Part shown: piece by piece, positions 22,031-32,539 of the stretch
Numbering within the stretch: the first letter of the stretch is position 1
How the letters are laid out: every line of letters begins with the position of its first letter
DNA from: Cryptomeria japonica
Taxonomy: Eukaryota; Streptophyta; Pinopsida; Cupressales; Cupressaceae
Assembly (NCBI RefSeq): GCF_030272615.1
Contig: NC_081413.1
Span: 156,425,349-156,489,348, forward strand
DNA length: 64,000 nucleotides
Direction of reading: 5' to 3'
The notes under the pieces: model-generated
Databases searched by the model: none
Seen by the model: the letters and a program-made list of their open reading frames with translations, nothing else
Told to the model about the DNA's origin: nothing
Made by a program: the position numbers and the translations under genes

Positions 22031-23917
22031 ATGGCGACCCCGAAGGCGGGAGCATCCACCAGTCGCTCAGCTCTCATGAAAGAAGATCAGAAGACCGAAG
22101 AAGTGGAGACCAAGATCGTGTCGAAGTGGAGCAACATTGGAGATACCAACTTGGGGAACTTTAGCACGAAGAAGTTTCGAGAGGTCCCTTACATTGGCAA
22201 GCCATCACCTGTCGCCCGGAGAATAATAGAGAGTGGCATCATTAAGGCGGCCGGTTTTCCTCCAGCTATTCAGTGCCACGAGTTGATGATCGAGTGTGCC
22301 CGTCACTACAATCCACAGTCCAGGACAATTGTGTCCAATGAGGGAAACACTTTGGCGTACCTTTCGGAGGAAGCCATAAGTGAAGCTTTCCATCTTCCAG
22401 AGCACAGGGACATGATATATAAGAGCATTGAAGGAGCCAGATCAGTGTACGATGATGATCCAGATGCTTGCCTAAGCATAATCAACAAGAACTGGCTACT
22501 TAAGAGTCGTCCCCGTCTAAGCAAGGTACCGAACACACCGCATCGGATTGATTTCCAGGAGGAGTACAGAGATTTGATTACTATGCTCAACAGAGTTACA
22601 GGAGCACCTCATGCCTTCTATTTTGAGAAGTGGATGTTTTACTTCATCCAGGTGATTGTTCAAGGAAAGGGTACAATACATTGGGCTAGGATAATTAGCC
22701 ATTGCTTAGACGTACAGTTGAGGAGACTCAGGGCTACTAAGTCCTTCCACATGAGTTCATACGTCATTTATGCTTTGATCAGGAGTGTTGAGTACGCAGG
22801 ACTACCTCACAGAGGAATGATTGGAAGAGGACCCGGCGAGGTCAGAGCTTGTGATTCCTATGCCTACTTGCATCATCCGCCAGGGAAAAACTACAAGTTA
22901 GTTAATGATACTTTCACGATGAACATCACAAGGACGTTGCAAGGAGGGATTCACAACAGATTATCTCAGGATGCCCAGGAATTCATCAAGAGGTACGGTG
23001 CTTGGTTCATTCAGTTTCCCAAATTCACTTACATTAGAGTGCATGGATGTCCTTTACCTCCATACATGTTGCCGAGGTACCCGACAGACAGAATTGTGTT
23101 ACTTGAGGTAACAAGGCAGTTGGCAGCATATGTGAAGGCATTCAGACACAGACATCAGAATGGAGTTCAGGTACCTATTATTTTGGGTAATTCAGTTGAG
23201 GTATGTCCTAATGTCTTAGCCATGGATGACGCAGAGAAGGAGTTAGCCTTGTATTCTTTTTCGTCTTTTGCTTGGAGAAATAGTTTTGATCCACATGGAC
23301 ATTTAGAGGAGACGGTCGGTAGAAGATTTAGACATGAGCACCAAATTGAAGATTTTATGATGAACTTCCTAGATGATCTCGAGGTGAAACGAAAGATACA
23401 TTCTAGATTGCCTTTGGATTTCATCAGGAAATGCAGGATTTACAGAGTGGCCGACCAAGCTCAGGACAATGGCAGGCACATCCAGTCTTCATATGATAGA
23501 GAAAGCAAAACAATAAGGTTGGATTGGAATGAGCCTGAAGTCGTGGATTTAGATGATTTGATGGCACCAGTCTTGTCTTGTACTCGCAGATGGGTAGACG
23601 TTCAGCATCAGAAGTTGAGAGAACAAGGCATAGCTATGTCTTTTACTTTGGAAGAGAAACCAGCCGAAGGTGGAGCCAGTGTGAGTGCAATCTCCATTCG
23701 AGAGGTTCGAAGAGAAAGGAAAGATCAGAAAAGAAAGAGTCTTCCAAGAAAAGGCAGGGTGCCAACAAAGATCAAGTACCAGGTACTTCTTCCAGACCAG
23801 AGAATAGAACAGTTTGAGTGGAAGAGTCCATGGAGTCTATGGTACAGAATGACAGGCAGGAGGAAGGGCAGGCACAGCATGTTTCGTCAGATGGATCTCT
23901 CCAAGACTATGAGTTAG
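22031..23917 (+). CDS. Family X ORF, N-terminal two thirds (unknown protein)
   Basis: Open for 628 codons from the ATG that opens MATPKAGASTSR. This start is chosen because the copy in member C opens alike (MAAPKARAV) and because it follows an acceptor-like site; 13 upstream codons are open. The conserved core, shared with the C and F copies, includes WSNIGDTNLG, IIESGIIKAAGFPPAIQCHE, CARHYN, DACLSIINKNWLLK, HRIDFQEEYRDLITMLNRV, SFHMSSYVIYALIRS, VNDTFTMNITRTLQGGIHNR and WFIQFPKFTYIRVHG. After about residue 555 the frame leaves the conserved one: the basic SRGSKRK segment aligned to copy C is read in the +2 frame, so a frameshift lies near 23690. No nuclease, polymerase or gag motif recognised; a plant-mobile-domain-like or gag-like role is only a guess. 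Confidence 0.65.
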   Translation: MATPKAGASTSRSALMKEDQKTEEVETKIVSKWSNIGDTNLGNFSTKKFREVPYIGKPSPVARRIIESGIIKAAGFPPAIQCHELMIECARHYNPQSRTIVSNEGNTLAYLSEEAISEAFHLPEHRDMIYKSIEGARSVYDDDPDACLSIINKNWLLKSRPRLSKVPNTPHRIDFQEEYRDLITMLNRVTGAPHAFYFEKWMFYFIQVIVQGKGTIHWARIISHCLDVQLRRLRATKSFHMSSYVIYALIRSVEYAGLPHRGMIGRGPGEVRACDSYAYLHHPPGKNYKLVNDTFTMNITRTLQGGIHNRLSQDAQEFIKRYGAWFIQFPKFTYIRVHGCPLPPYMLPRYPTDRIVLLEVTRQLAAYVKAFRHRHQNGVQVPIILGNSVEVCPNVLAMDDAEKELALYSFSSFAWRNSFDPHGHLEETVGRRFRHEHQIEDFMMNFLDDLEVKRKIHSRLPLDFIRKCRIYRVADQAQDNGRHIQSSYDRESKTIRLDWNEPEVVDLDDLMAPVLSCTRRWVDVQHQKLREQGIAMSFTLEEKPAEGGASVSAISIREVRRERKDQKRKSLPRKGRVPTKIKYQVLLPDQRIEQFEWKSPWSLWYRMTGRRKGRHSMFRQMDLSKTMS

Positions 23918-25194
23918 AAGAAGATAATGAAGTAACATCTCCTCCCAGACAAGAAGAAATAGTACATAAAGAAATTCAAGTTCAAGAGACAAGATCGAAT
24001 ATCCCAGATTGGTTGAAGGAAAGATTAACCAAGGTGATCGTGATTGAGGACGAGGACAATGCAATTGATTTAGAGAGCCTTGTTGGGCGTTCACATGAAG
24101 TAACAGAGAAGAAGAAGGCTATAAAGATGTCCAAGATGATTCGAGATGAGACTGGATCTAGAAAACTGCAGATAGCTACACCGGCAGCAGATAAATATGA
24201 GGGTGAGATCCTAGCAGAGGATTATGATGTACAGACTATTGAGTTAGGACCATCCACAGCAGAGCAAACTTTAGATGATGCCACTGACACATTTGAGGCA
24301 TTGAAGGACAAGTTTAGAGAAGAAGTGGAAAAGAATAGAAAGCTTGAGAGAGAGGTCAGTGCATGGAGGACATATTTCAGTCACATCAATGAACCTTTGG
24401 GACGTCAGGATCCAGTTAGATCTCCAGTGCAGGCATTGCCCCTTCAATCGATCGATGAAGCAGAAAGATTCAGGAACCTGGTCCAGCGTACATGTAGTTG
24501 GATGGATAGATCTCATACAGTGGCCATAGAGTTTGTTACAAGGATGGCGAAGATTATTCATCAGGCTATCCAAGTTCTTGAGATAATCCACAGATTGATG
24601 GCAACAATAGCTGCATTTGCCCATACCAAGGACGTTGTCATCCCTGTCTTGAAAGTAATAAGACACACATCCAGAAGAATTTTAGCGCAGGAGAGGATCT
24701 TGGAAGGTGATTCTCACAGTTTATTTCAGTGGTCAACCTTACTCCATATAAAGAGTGTTCTCTTCGAGGACATCAGTGTTAGATGTGGTCAAGTTGAGGA
24801 GGTGATCAATCCGATCCAGGACAGAGTATTTGAGGTACTTCGTACCATTCTTGGTAGAAGGATCGAGGTCGAGACAGATGTGGATATCCAGGAATTTGAG
24901 GATAGAATCAAGATCATCTTTCGCAAGGACGCAGATGTTACAGATGAGCAGTATGATCAGATGTATGCCACCATGCTCCTGATTGATAGAACGAAGGAAC
25001 TTGAACCTACTTGGGATGCAGCTCTTCTAGATGCATTCGATCAGGTCATCCACTTAGAAGAGAGTATCAAGAATCTTCCCGAGATTCCAATCACAAAAAT
25101 CGAAGGAATCGTGACAAAATTCATTGCATATGCTAAGAAAGAGAATTGGAAAGGGAATAAGATTCTAGATGAAAGGTTGTTACAGATGACATGA
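23818..25194 (+). CDS. Family X ORF, C-terminal third (coiled-coil, unknown)
   Basis: Continues the protein of the preceding ORF in another frame and overlaps it by 100 bp. It is 458 codons long. In the same frame upstream lies the basic SRGSKRKERSEKK segment, separated by one TGA (23815-23817). It holds an acidic/Gln-rich linker, the segment VQTIELGPSTAEQTLDD, a heptad-rich stretch (FREEVEKNRKLEREVSAWR) and a long helical region ending KIEGIVTKFIAYAKKENWK. Copies in C and F keep the same order. In E the gene therefore looks once-continuous, now with one frameshift and one stop. A programmed shift cannot be excluded, but copy C reads through the equivalent point in one frame. Confidence 0.6.
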   Translation: MEESMESMVQNDRQEEGQAQHVSSDGSLQDYELEEDNEVTSPPRQEEIVHKEIQVQETRSNIPDWLKERLTKVIVIEDEDNAIDLESLVGRSHEVTEKKKAIKMSKMIRDETGSRKLQIATPAADKYEGEILAEDYDVQTIELGPSTAEQTLDDATDTFEALKDKFREEVEKNRKLEREVSAWRTYFSHINEPLGRQDPVRSPVQALPLQSIDEAERFRNLVQRTCSWMDRSHTVAIEFVTRMAKIIHQAIQVLEIIHRLMATIAAFAHTKDVVIPVLKVIRHTSRRILAQERILEGDSHSLFQWSTLLHIKSVLFEDISVRCGQVEEVINPIQDRVFEVLRTILGRRIEVETDVDIQEFEDRIKIIFRKDADVTDEQYDQMYATMLLIDRTKELEPTWDAALLDAFDQVIHLEESIKNLPEIPITKIEGIVTKFIAYAKKENWKGNKILDERLLQMT

Positions 25195-25296
25195 CATCTT
25201 ATTTCTCATCGGTTGATACCTCCTAGATTTTTGTGCCAAATTTAATATTTGGCTATGTATTTAATATTGTTCAGTAAAAAGGAGGTCATTTGTAAC

Positions 25297-25314
25297 AAAC
25301 CCTAATTAGGGTTT
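25297..25314. promoter_or_regulatory. Inverted telo-box palindrome (member E)
   Basis: AAACCCTAATTAGGGTTT within TTTGTAACAAACCC..., about 65 bp before the second TATA box. Identical to the copies in H and A. Confidence 0.7.
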
Positions 25315-25377
25315 AGGTGTCATGATCTTGTCCGTTGATTTACTTTCAATCTGGACCTTTCATTGTAACTGGGGATG

Positions 25378-25388
25378 CTATTTATACC
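25378..25388 (+). promoter_or_regulatory. Second TATA box (P2) of member E
   Basis: CTATTTATACC in the position of the H and D boxes, about 0.87 kb before the 3' end. It would be the LTR promoter that defines R. Being downstream of the ORF, it places the ORF in U3. Confidence 0.5.
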
Positions 25389-26383
25389 CCCATTTTTCAT
25401 TTCATTTGATAATAGTTAATAGTCGAAGAGTCAATAGTTGATGTAATAGAGAAGAGAGATTAAAGCTAGAAGCAATTTTATTTTGTAGTAAGATTGAGTC
25501 TTGAAGAGAGAAATTCAAGCAATTGTTGTACATGATGACTTGGAAATCAATAAAATATTGAAGTTATGGTGTTTTGTTGCAAATTTCTTGAGTTATCTTC
25601 ATGGTTGTTTGGCGTACTTGAATCATGCTCAATCGAAGTAGATTGTTAATTTGAAAGACTAAGTGTGAGATTTGATATTTGGTAGGATTCGCAATCCAAA
25701 CCACTAGCTTCTTGCTGATTGTAGGAACGCCTTGCGTGGTCGACTGGAGAACACTTTGAGTCCTTAATCTTCAAGCATTATTGTGTCTTGGATATGTACC
25801 TTCGTAGTAGTGTCCCTGATCTTTGATGCATTGAACATCATTATATTACCTTAGAAGATCGCACTAATTTCAATTGAGTTGTTATCTTATGGCGAAATTG
25901 AAGTTGGTTGAGTCTTGCCAAATCTCATTCATGCTAAGTCATTCATAGGGTTAGGCTAGATTAGACCTCTTAAACCCTATCTTTTTGCCTTTTTTGAAAA
26001 TTCCTTTTAGTTTAGTAAAATCTTCGAGCTTTGAATACGTAAGACCCCTTGGAGGAAACAGCAAATCACATCATACCACTAAAAAAGCTTGTCCACACGT
26101 GGAGATCCCACTAAAAGAACCTTGGAGTCTACCTAACTGATCCATTACGCGAATCTTCAGCAGTTAGAGACTATTTTCTCAAGAGAGGATAAGATGCCTA
26201 TTGGTATTTTATTCTGTGTATGATGGTGTACAAAATACACGTCAACAGCGCCCAAGTTAAAACTCCTTGAAGCACCTCCAAAGCAATCCAACAATCAAAT
26301 CAAATGCAAAACGCGTCGCAGAAAGCAATGAGATCATGAAGTTCAAAGGCAAATTCCATCAAAACTTGACTAAGTATGAGGTT

Positions 26384-27330
26384 GGGCGCATCGTGCAGCT
26401 CCATATGTATTCTGCACCCATGTTTGTGCATGACAGGCTGCATTTTGTGCCCAGGCTGAGAGGGATCAATGTCACCAAGTCTTCAAGAAAACCTTGAACA
26501 AAGCAAGCTGAAGTGGCAAATTCAGGTGTAACAAGGATGTGAATTCGATGCTTTGAATGAAAATTTGACTAAGCATAATCTCTAGCACATAGTGCATGTG
26601 TCCATGCACAGAGAGCCCATCTTTGTGCATATGACCATGCGCAATGCGCCCCCTTTCTCTTGTGCATTCCAGCTTGCAGAGGTAAAAATTTGTCTAAGTA
26701 TTCTACCTAGTGCACTATGCATAGCCTCAACTTAGCATAATATGCATAGCCTCATGTAGGATGCACCCAGGAAGCAATAAGGAAATCAGACCTGCAATCA
26801 ACAAAATCAGACCTGAGAGAAAGCAAATCAGACTTGAAACATGAAAATTTGGCTAAGTATTCTGCCTAGCGCATTGTGCATCCCTGTCTGCACTATGCGC
26901 CCAAGATCACCTCCCCCCTAGCATGCCTAAACAATTATAGACATACCATTGAATACACTAAGGCATCATAACTGATCAATGCATCATCAAATTTGATGGT
27001 GACTCTCAAAATTTTACCAAGTGTCGTGCTGAGCACACAGTGCATGCACCATTGCACTATGCGCTCCTATTTGTGCAAACTCTTGTGAATTGAGCACCCT
27101 CCTTGGTGATGTTGTGCAAAGGTCAGTGCACTATGCACCCAAACATGGAGGACCATGCTTAGAGATAAAAATCATACTCAGACCTAAATCAAGAAGCTAA
27201 TCTTGCAACATGGCAAAATCAGGCATGAAATCTCAAGAACAAAACAGGAATTTTGCTGACTGTGGATCTCTAGCGCATAATGCAAGTGCACATGCACAAT
27301 GTGCCTCATTTGTGCAGAGGCAGGTGTAGG
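26384..27330 (+). repeat. Hairpin array, type 3, in member D (GCGCAttGTGCA units)
   Basis: Units share TTTGACTAAGTATTCT then CTAGCGCATTGTGCAT, and later a complementary TGCACTATGCGCCC. They start near 26395, 26585, 26710, 26869, 27032 and 27273. The inverted-repeat design is that of types 1 and 2 with an unrelated sequence and looser spacing (125-240 bp). Confidence 0.7.
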
Positions 27331-29104
27331 ATGTGCCCAGCATCAAAGGCAAACTCAAAATAGGGTGAAGTCAGAACATAAGGGGCAAAGGATGTATGAT
27401 TGGCATTTGCAACATACACAGATCTGAAAATCAAAACCTAATCAGAGATAGGAATCAGAAATAAAATCAGATATCAAGATCAGTCATGAAAAATCAGAGA
27501 TCAAATCACCATTTTGCCATCACTTAGAAGTGTATATCAGATTAAGGGTTTGTGAAATTTGTATATGTTTGATATTGTCCTTGTTTATTTTGCAGATGAG
27601 AAAAGATTATAATGCAGATTGCAAACAACATCTTGGAGGAGCAAAAGAGGGAAGATTGCAAGACACGCATCATCATGCAACTTCAAGAGGGTGGGGGACT
27701 TCATCAGTGAGCATAAGGATACCAAGGAGGGCAACTACACAAGGAGAGCATTTCAAGAGGTTCAAGACAAACGATAGAGATGAATATCACAGCCTCAACA
27801 ATGCAAACACGTCATGGAGATTCTACAATTACAACAGCATCAAGGTTGAAAGCTTCATCACATAAGAAGGAGATAACAAAGATACTAAAACGTGGAGAGA
27901 GTCGACATAAGGAAAGGACCTTATTACAAAATTGGATTTCCTCTAGAAATCCGAGAAACATTGACAATATAACAAGCAAGTAATCCAAGACAAAGGCTTC
28001 AAGATGAGAGGATTCAGGATCAATACAAGTATGAGGGGTGAAATGCAGTACACAAAGAAGGAATTCCCAAGATAGGAGGCGAAATTGTGCGAGAGGATCA
28101 GGAAGATAGTTCTAGAAGAGTTAATCAAAGTTAGAAGATCAGCTTGATCAAGATGATACAATTTGGGAATACGCCTTCATCCACATCTCACCAAGATAGG
28201 AGATGTTGAGTATCATCACCCACATCACACCGAGATAGGAGATGTTGAGTATCAAGAGATATTGCTTGAGGCATCAACACTTGTGATGAAGGAAAGCTGA
28301 GGTGGCATCCAATCATCATTCCACCAATCAAAGGATTCCAAGTCAAAATGTCCAAATGCAATGTACCTGACTCACCCTATGGATGCATAAAGTTCGAGAT
28401 ACCTAACCTATTTTCTCATTGGTTAGAAATCAAGATGGACATGTTCATTGTAATTATTGCATTGGCAAGAACAAAGTTTATTGTAACAAACCCTAATTAG
28501 GTTTTATGTTGAATTATCTCAGCCATTGATTGGAGAATCAATTTGAGCCATTGGATTGCAATGAATCCTCTATTTAAGGCTCAAACCTCTCATTTGTAAA
28601 GGGTTAATAGATAATAGAGGATAAATGGCAATTAGATAGCAAGTAGAGTAGAGTAGGAGGGAAGAAGGAATTGTTGCCAAGACTTGTTGATTTTAATACA
28701 TGATCTTCATTGAAGCATGGTGGATTTCTATGTGTAATGTCTACATGTTGCATGGTTTCTTATTACTTCTCAAGTTTTAGTTGAAGTTCATTCATTATGA
28801 TGGAGAAGTGTGTGGATGTTGATAATTCCTTGGTTTGTACTTTTTGTGGTTTGTTGATCGTAAGCTACATTGCAAAGTTACTTTGAACCTTGTTATTGTG
28901 CTAAGTTCAATTGTGGATATATGTTCAAGTTGCGCCATATTTGGGTATTTGAATGGATGTTCATGATATGAAAACCTTTATCATCCTGAGAAGATTGCAC
29001 TAGTTTGTGAACTTGTTTCTGGCATGGCGAAGCAAAGCTTAATTTAAGGAATGTGTCCATCCAAAAATCATCCATTGTTATCATTGATCTTGGGAATTAA
29101 ATTA

Positions 29105-29855
29105 GTTTCTCATGTTAAATTTTGATCAGATTGGTCTCCCAACAATGTGTTTAATCAGTTAAGAATATTATTCGCCACTCAAGGTTATGATATTGCTGAA
29201 GATGGTTAATGATCTGCAATATGTATTTGATCTTCTAATCTGTACGTATATTTCTGAAGAATAAACTTTATGTGGAGAGCAAAAATCTCCAATATATTAT
29301 GGCCCGATCTGATATAGAGATTGTACGATCTGATATAGGAATGAATTATCGAGTTGCTGGCTATATGATTATTGAGGTAACATTACAATCGAAGTCCTAT
29401 CTTTTTAAATATGAAGCAACAGACTTATACATAAGTCGTGACTCATTCCAAGAACCACAACTATTACCGATTCATAATTGAATCGGTTTATACATGTAAA
29501 CCGATTCGATCATAGTCGGTTAGAATTAAACCGAATCAATATGTATAATCGGTTATACATTCTTAACCGATTCAATATAATTAAACCAATGTAATACATA
29601 ATCGGTTATACATAATTAAATCAGATTCAAATCATAATTAAACCGATATAATCCATAATCGGTTATACATAGGAAACCGATCATTGTTAGTGCAGTCACA
29701 ATTCAGTATAAATGATAGAAATCAGATCTATGAATGAGAGCATAATTACATATAGTCTGGAGATAGAGTCATTAAATATGTAAGGCCGATAGGCCATTCA
29801 CATATTTAATTTCTGTAGTCAGAAGGATAACTTCCGAAGCTACAACATTGACATC
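29105..29855. other. Probable insert in U5 of member D (LTR-like)
   Basis: D matches the other members up to about 29100 and again from about 29855 (TTCAAGTTCCAGCA, then CCCCTTGTGATTCCAGCA). The roughly 750 bp between has no counterpart. It contains palindromic AACCGATT...AATCGGTT units (29465-29690) like those in the copia U3 at 3060-3350, so a decayed solo copia LTR is likely. Ends and target duplication were not found. Confidence 0.45.
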
Positions 29856-30124
29856 TCAGCCCTTAATTCCTTTTGCCATTTGTTTTTCACGTTCAGTGAG
29901 TCTTCAAGTTCCAGCAACATTCATATACAATTTAAGTCCCCTTGTGATTCCAGCAATATCAAATCAAACCATTGAGTTATCCACACGTCAAGACCTGAGA
30001 ATAGAAACCTTGGAGTCACCTCGTATGATCACATAGCTTAGCGTTTGAGAAGATTTTGTTCAAGAGAGGATAAAATACTTGGTATTTTATCCTCTGTATG
30101 AAGTGCATAAAATACACATCAACA

Positions 30125-30258
30125 CACGCTACACAAATTTGTTTGGCATAGAACAAGACACAAATAGACTTGAACATAGCTCAATTATGTTGTAAATATA
30201 AATCCAAAATTTTTTTTTTGAAGTGCTTGCTTAAATTGTCGCTGCTTCTGGATTAGAC
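30125..30258. other. Short flank between member D and the foldback element
   Basis: Begins with the CACGC target duplication of D. Nothing else recognised. Confidence 0.4.
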
Positions 30259-30452
30259 TGCGTGCATTTTTTTGCATCAGTGTTTCGGATCACACTTTGT
30301 GACTTTGTGATCCAGCATCAGGATGATAGAGAGCATAAGGAGACTAAGTGTGATCCTAGAGAGCATCAAGCTTAGTCTCCTTATGCTCTATATCATCCTG
30401 ATGATGGATCACAAAGTGTGATCCGAAACGCTGATGCAAAAAAATACACGCA
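30259..30452. mobile_element. Foldback element (MITE-like), 194 bp
   Basis: Two arms of about 85-90 bp pair almost completely. The left arm opens TGCGTGCATTTTTTTGCATC. The right arm ends in its near complement, closing ...CACGCA. Both contain TTTCGGATCACACTTTGTGA (complement on the right). The apex is about 20 bases. The left arm has an extra CTTTGTGA-type repeat. No clear target duplication. Could be a foldback transposon relic or, if transcribed, a long hairpin precursor of small RNA. Confidence 0.7.
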
Positions 30453-31145
30453 ATTTAATTTCATGGATTGTGGAAATCTACTAACTGTAAGTGCTTGCTG
30501 GTTAACTCCCATGTCAAGAATTAAATTGTGTCTAGCATATTTAGATAAAAAGTATTGTTCCTTTCAAACAATACTTGTATAGTTTAAAATAAGAAAAGCT
30601 GAAGTCAGATTCCAGGTTGTAAAGGGCATATATGCCTACATCAAAATACCCTATCAAGGCTCTATTCAAGATGACGAGATGTTGCTGGCACTAGCTCAGC
30701 AGAAGAGATAGTTAGTGTCACCACCTGGTATCTCTTGTTGTCCTATTTTTTCTATGTTCCTCTTATAAATTTGCATGTTACTTCTGGTTCAAGAATTACT
30801 TATTACTGCCACAACCTAGCCAGCCTCCCAGACCTCCTGCCCCTACTCTTGTGACTGAATATGTAGCCATCACTACTGAAAAGACTACTGTCAAAGGTGT
30901 CCATAATTCTCTAATAGAATTGTAAAATAAATAATATATTGAGTTTATGAATAGTATCTCTTTTTTGGAAACAAGCCATCTTTTTCACATTAATGTAAAA
31001 AGAATATTACATAAGCTGAAGATAAGTATTACAAGGGAAATTGCCACAATACCAAGGTGACACCACGGTAATCTATCTCATAAGTATTCAATTATTTGTT
31101 TGTACTTCCCACACAATACCACACTACACCAGACTCTGGCAAATA
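30453..31145. other. Unassigned DNA
   Basis: No gene, long frame or known repeat seen. Ends at the left copy of a 30-bp direct repeat. Confidence 0.4.
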
Positions 31146-31199
31146 CACCTTTAATACCATATCAAGAATTTTGAACACTATGGGAAATACACCTTGTTG

Positions 31200-31254
31200 G
31201 GTGAAAATTTTGTAAACTCGGGGAGGCTTACAAAATGTGGATTTTCACCACAGT
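31200..31254. repeat. Long hairpin near end of the LTR-like segment
   Basis: GGTGAAAATTTTGTAA pairs with TTACAAAATGTGGATTTTCACC apart from a five-base bulge, with a CTCGGGGAGGC-type apex. In the minus direction it lies in the last 60 bp of the presumed U5, where a terminator or polyadenylation fold could sit. Confidence 0.6.
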
Positions 31255-32539
31255 GTGTGAGACAATACCTCTCAGAAGGCAAGATATGGTCTCTCCTACT
31301 TATAAGGGAAGGCTCCCCCTTTCTACTGCAATCTATATCTATTCTTAATCTACCTGCTAATTTTACACAAATTCAGGATGATACAATAACTTAGTTCTCT
31401 TTATTTTTTAGAACAAGTATTTCTCCAATTCTCTATTTAGAACAGAGTAACAAAATAATTCTAATTTGCAGTAATCTTAAAAATCTATGCTAATTGGAAG
31501 CAAAGTGTCCATGAAAGTACAAAGCATTCTGTTGCTTCCTTTTTTCTGAAAATGACTTAAGGGGCGGGTCTTTTGTATATAAAGAGCTCAAAGTCTCCTT
31601 CAAATACTCAAGTCCTATCAACCACTATAACCCAAATAATGACTATTGTCAACACTGAAATAAGGTTCACAATATATTGCAAGCACAAAGTCTTCCAAAT
31701 ATATCACAAAACTTTCTACTCTTAACAAGATAACTCAACAAAGCACAAAGTCTTCAACTTATTATCCACTTAATACAATTTTTTTCGTAAGTTATCATAA
31801 CACAAAGTCTACAATATTTTACTCTATCTCCTTCAACTCAAATACTTTTCACAAAGCAAGATTTAATCTCAAAGAATGTAGACAAGAATGACATAAGAAC
31901 ATTCCCTCACAAAAAAGTAGTCCCAAGACAAAGTCTTAGACAACTTTTCAATTCTACAGAGTTTTGACGTATTAGCCAAAAGATGCTCATTACAAAAAGA
32001 TCCCTCGTATATATAGAAGAGGGATGACGCACAAAATAGGGAAAAGTACAACTAATTGTGACTAAGTCAAAAAATAGAAACCGATTTGACTTAGGACACG
32101 TCCAGTCCTATATGTGTACTGGTGCATATATATAATGACGCTTGAGGTGTCAATAGCTTATTACAAAATGACACCACACTATGCATAAAAATGACTAAGC
32201 GTCTAGAGACACATCTTTATTATGATCATCCTTCTTCATAAAATCTTCATATTGTTGCCAGGTAGCCTGTATTTCAGAATAATCTGCTGTTCGCAATGTT
32301 TGACGCCATTGAGGATGGTGGGAAGACCGGATAGGAATCTTGCTTCTTAGACTTCATCTTTTTCTCTCGAGATGGTTCTGACATTTGTATGAGAATAGCA
32401 CTGTAGCATTGGGAAAACATCGACACTTGAAAGGAGCAATTCATCAACCATCTCGATCATTTGTACTGAAGAGGATCATGCATTAAATATGCCAAATTTG
32501 GTATCATTAGGGTTCCAAAAACCCTCATTGTATCATAAT

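Larger units (their letters stand above)
19056..26247 (+). mobile_element. Family X member E (7.2 kb, ORF-bearing)
   Basis: Starts TGTTGTGACC..CACACATCGCCCC and ends AATACACGTCAACA. It is flanked by perfect GCGCC duplications (19051-19055, 26248-26252). In order it holds a leader, a type 2 hairpin array, an internal TATA box, an intron-like region, a roughly 1,050-codon reading frame, the telo-box palindrome, a second TATA and about 0.85 kb of R-U5-like sequence. There is no reverse transcriptase and no internal direct LTR pair. The least contrived reading is a solo copy of a giant LTR whose U3 carries a gene. An alternative is an independent non-autonomous element. Confidence 0.8.
18466..30124 (+). 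mobile_element. Family X member D (interrupted by member E)
   Basis: Starts TGTTGTGACATTTTCACACATCGCCCC and ends ATACACATCAACA. Flanks are CACGA and CACGC, a 5-bp target duplication with one mismatch. Member E and the GCGCC duplication (19056-26252) interrupt it inside its repeat array. Net length is about 4.5 kb, less if the 29105-29855 insert is removed. It has no long ORF. An acceptor-like TTTATTTTGCAG precedes 27596, and the telo-box block and a TATA-like TCTATTTAAGG (about 28569) follow. Confidence 0.75.

Noticed and set aside
23818-23917. Programmed frameshift between the two E ORFs
   Set aside because: Copy C reads the equivalent basic region in the main frame and E also has an extra TGA. 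Mutation is the simpler reading.
24271-24666. 131-codon minus-strand ORF within the E gene
   Set aside because: Antisense of the conserved family X frame; no independent support.
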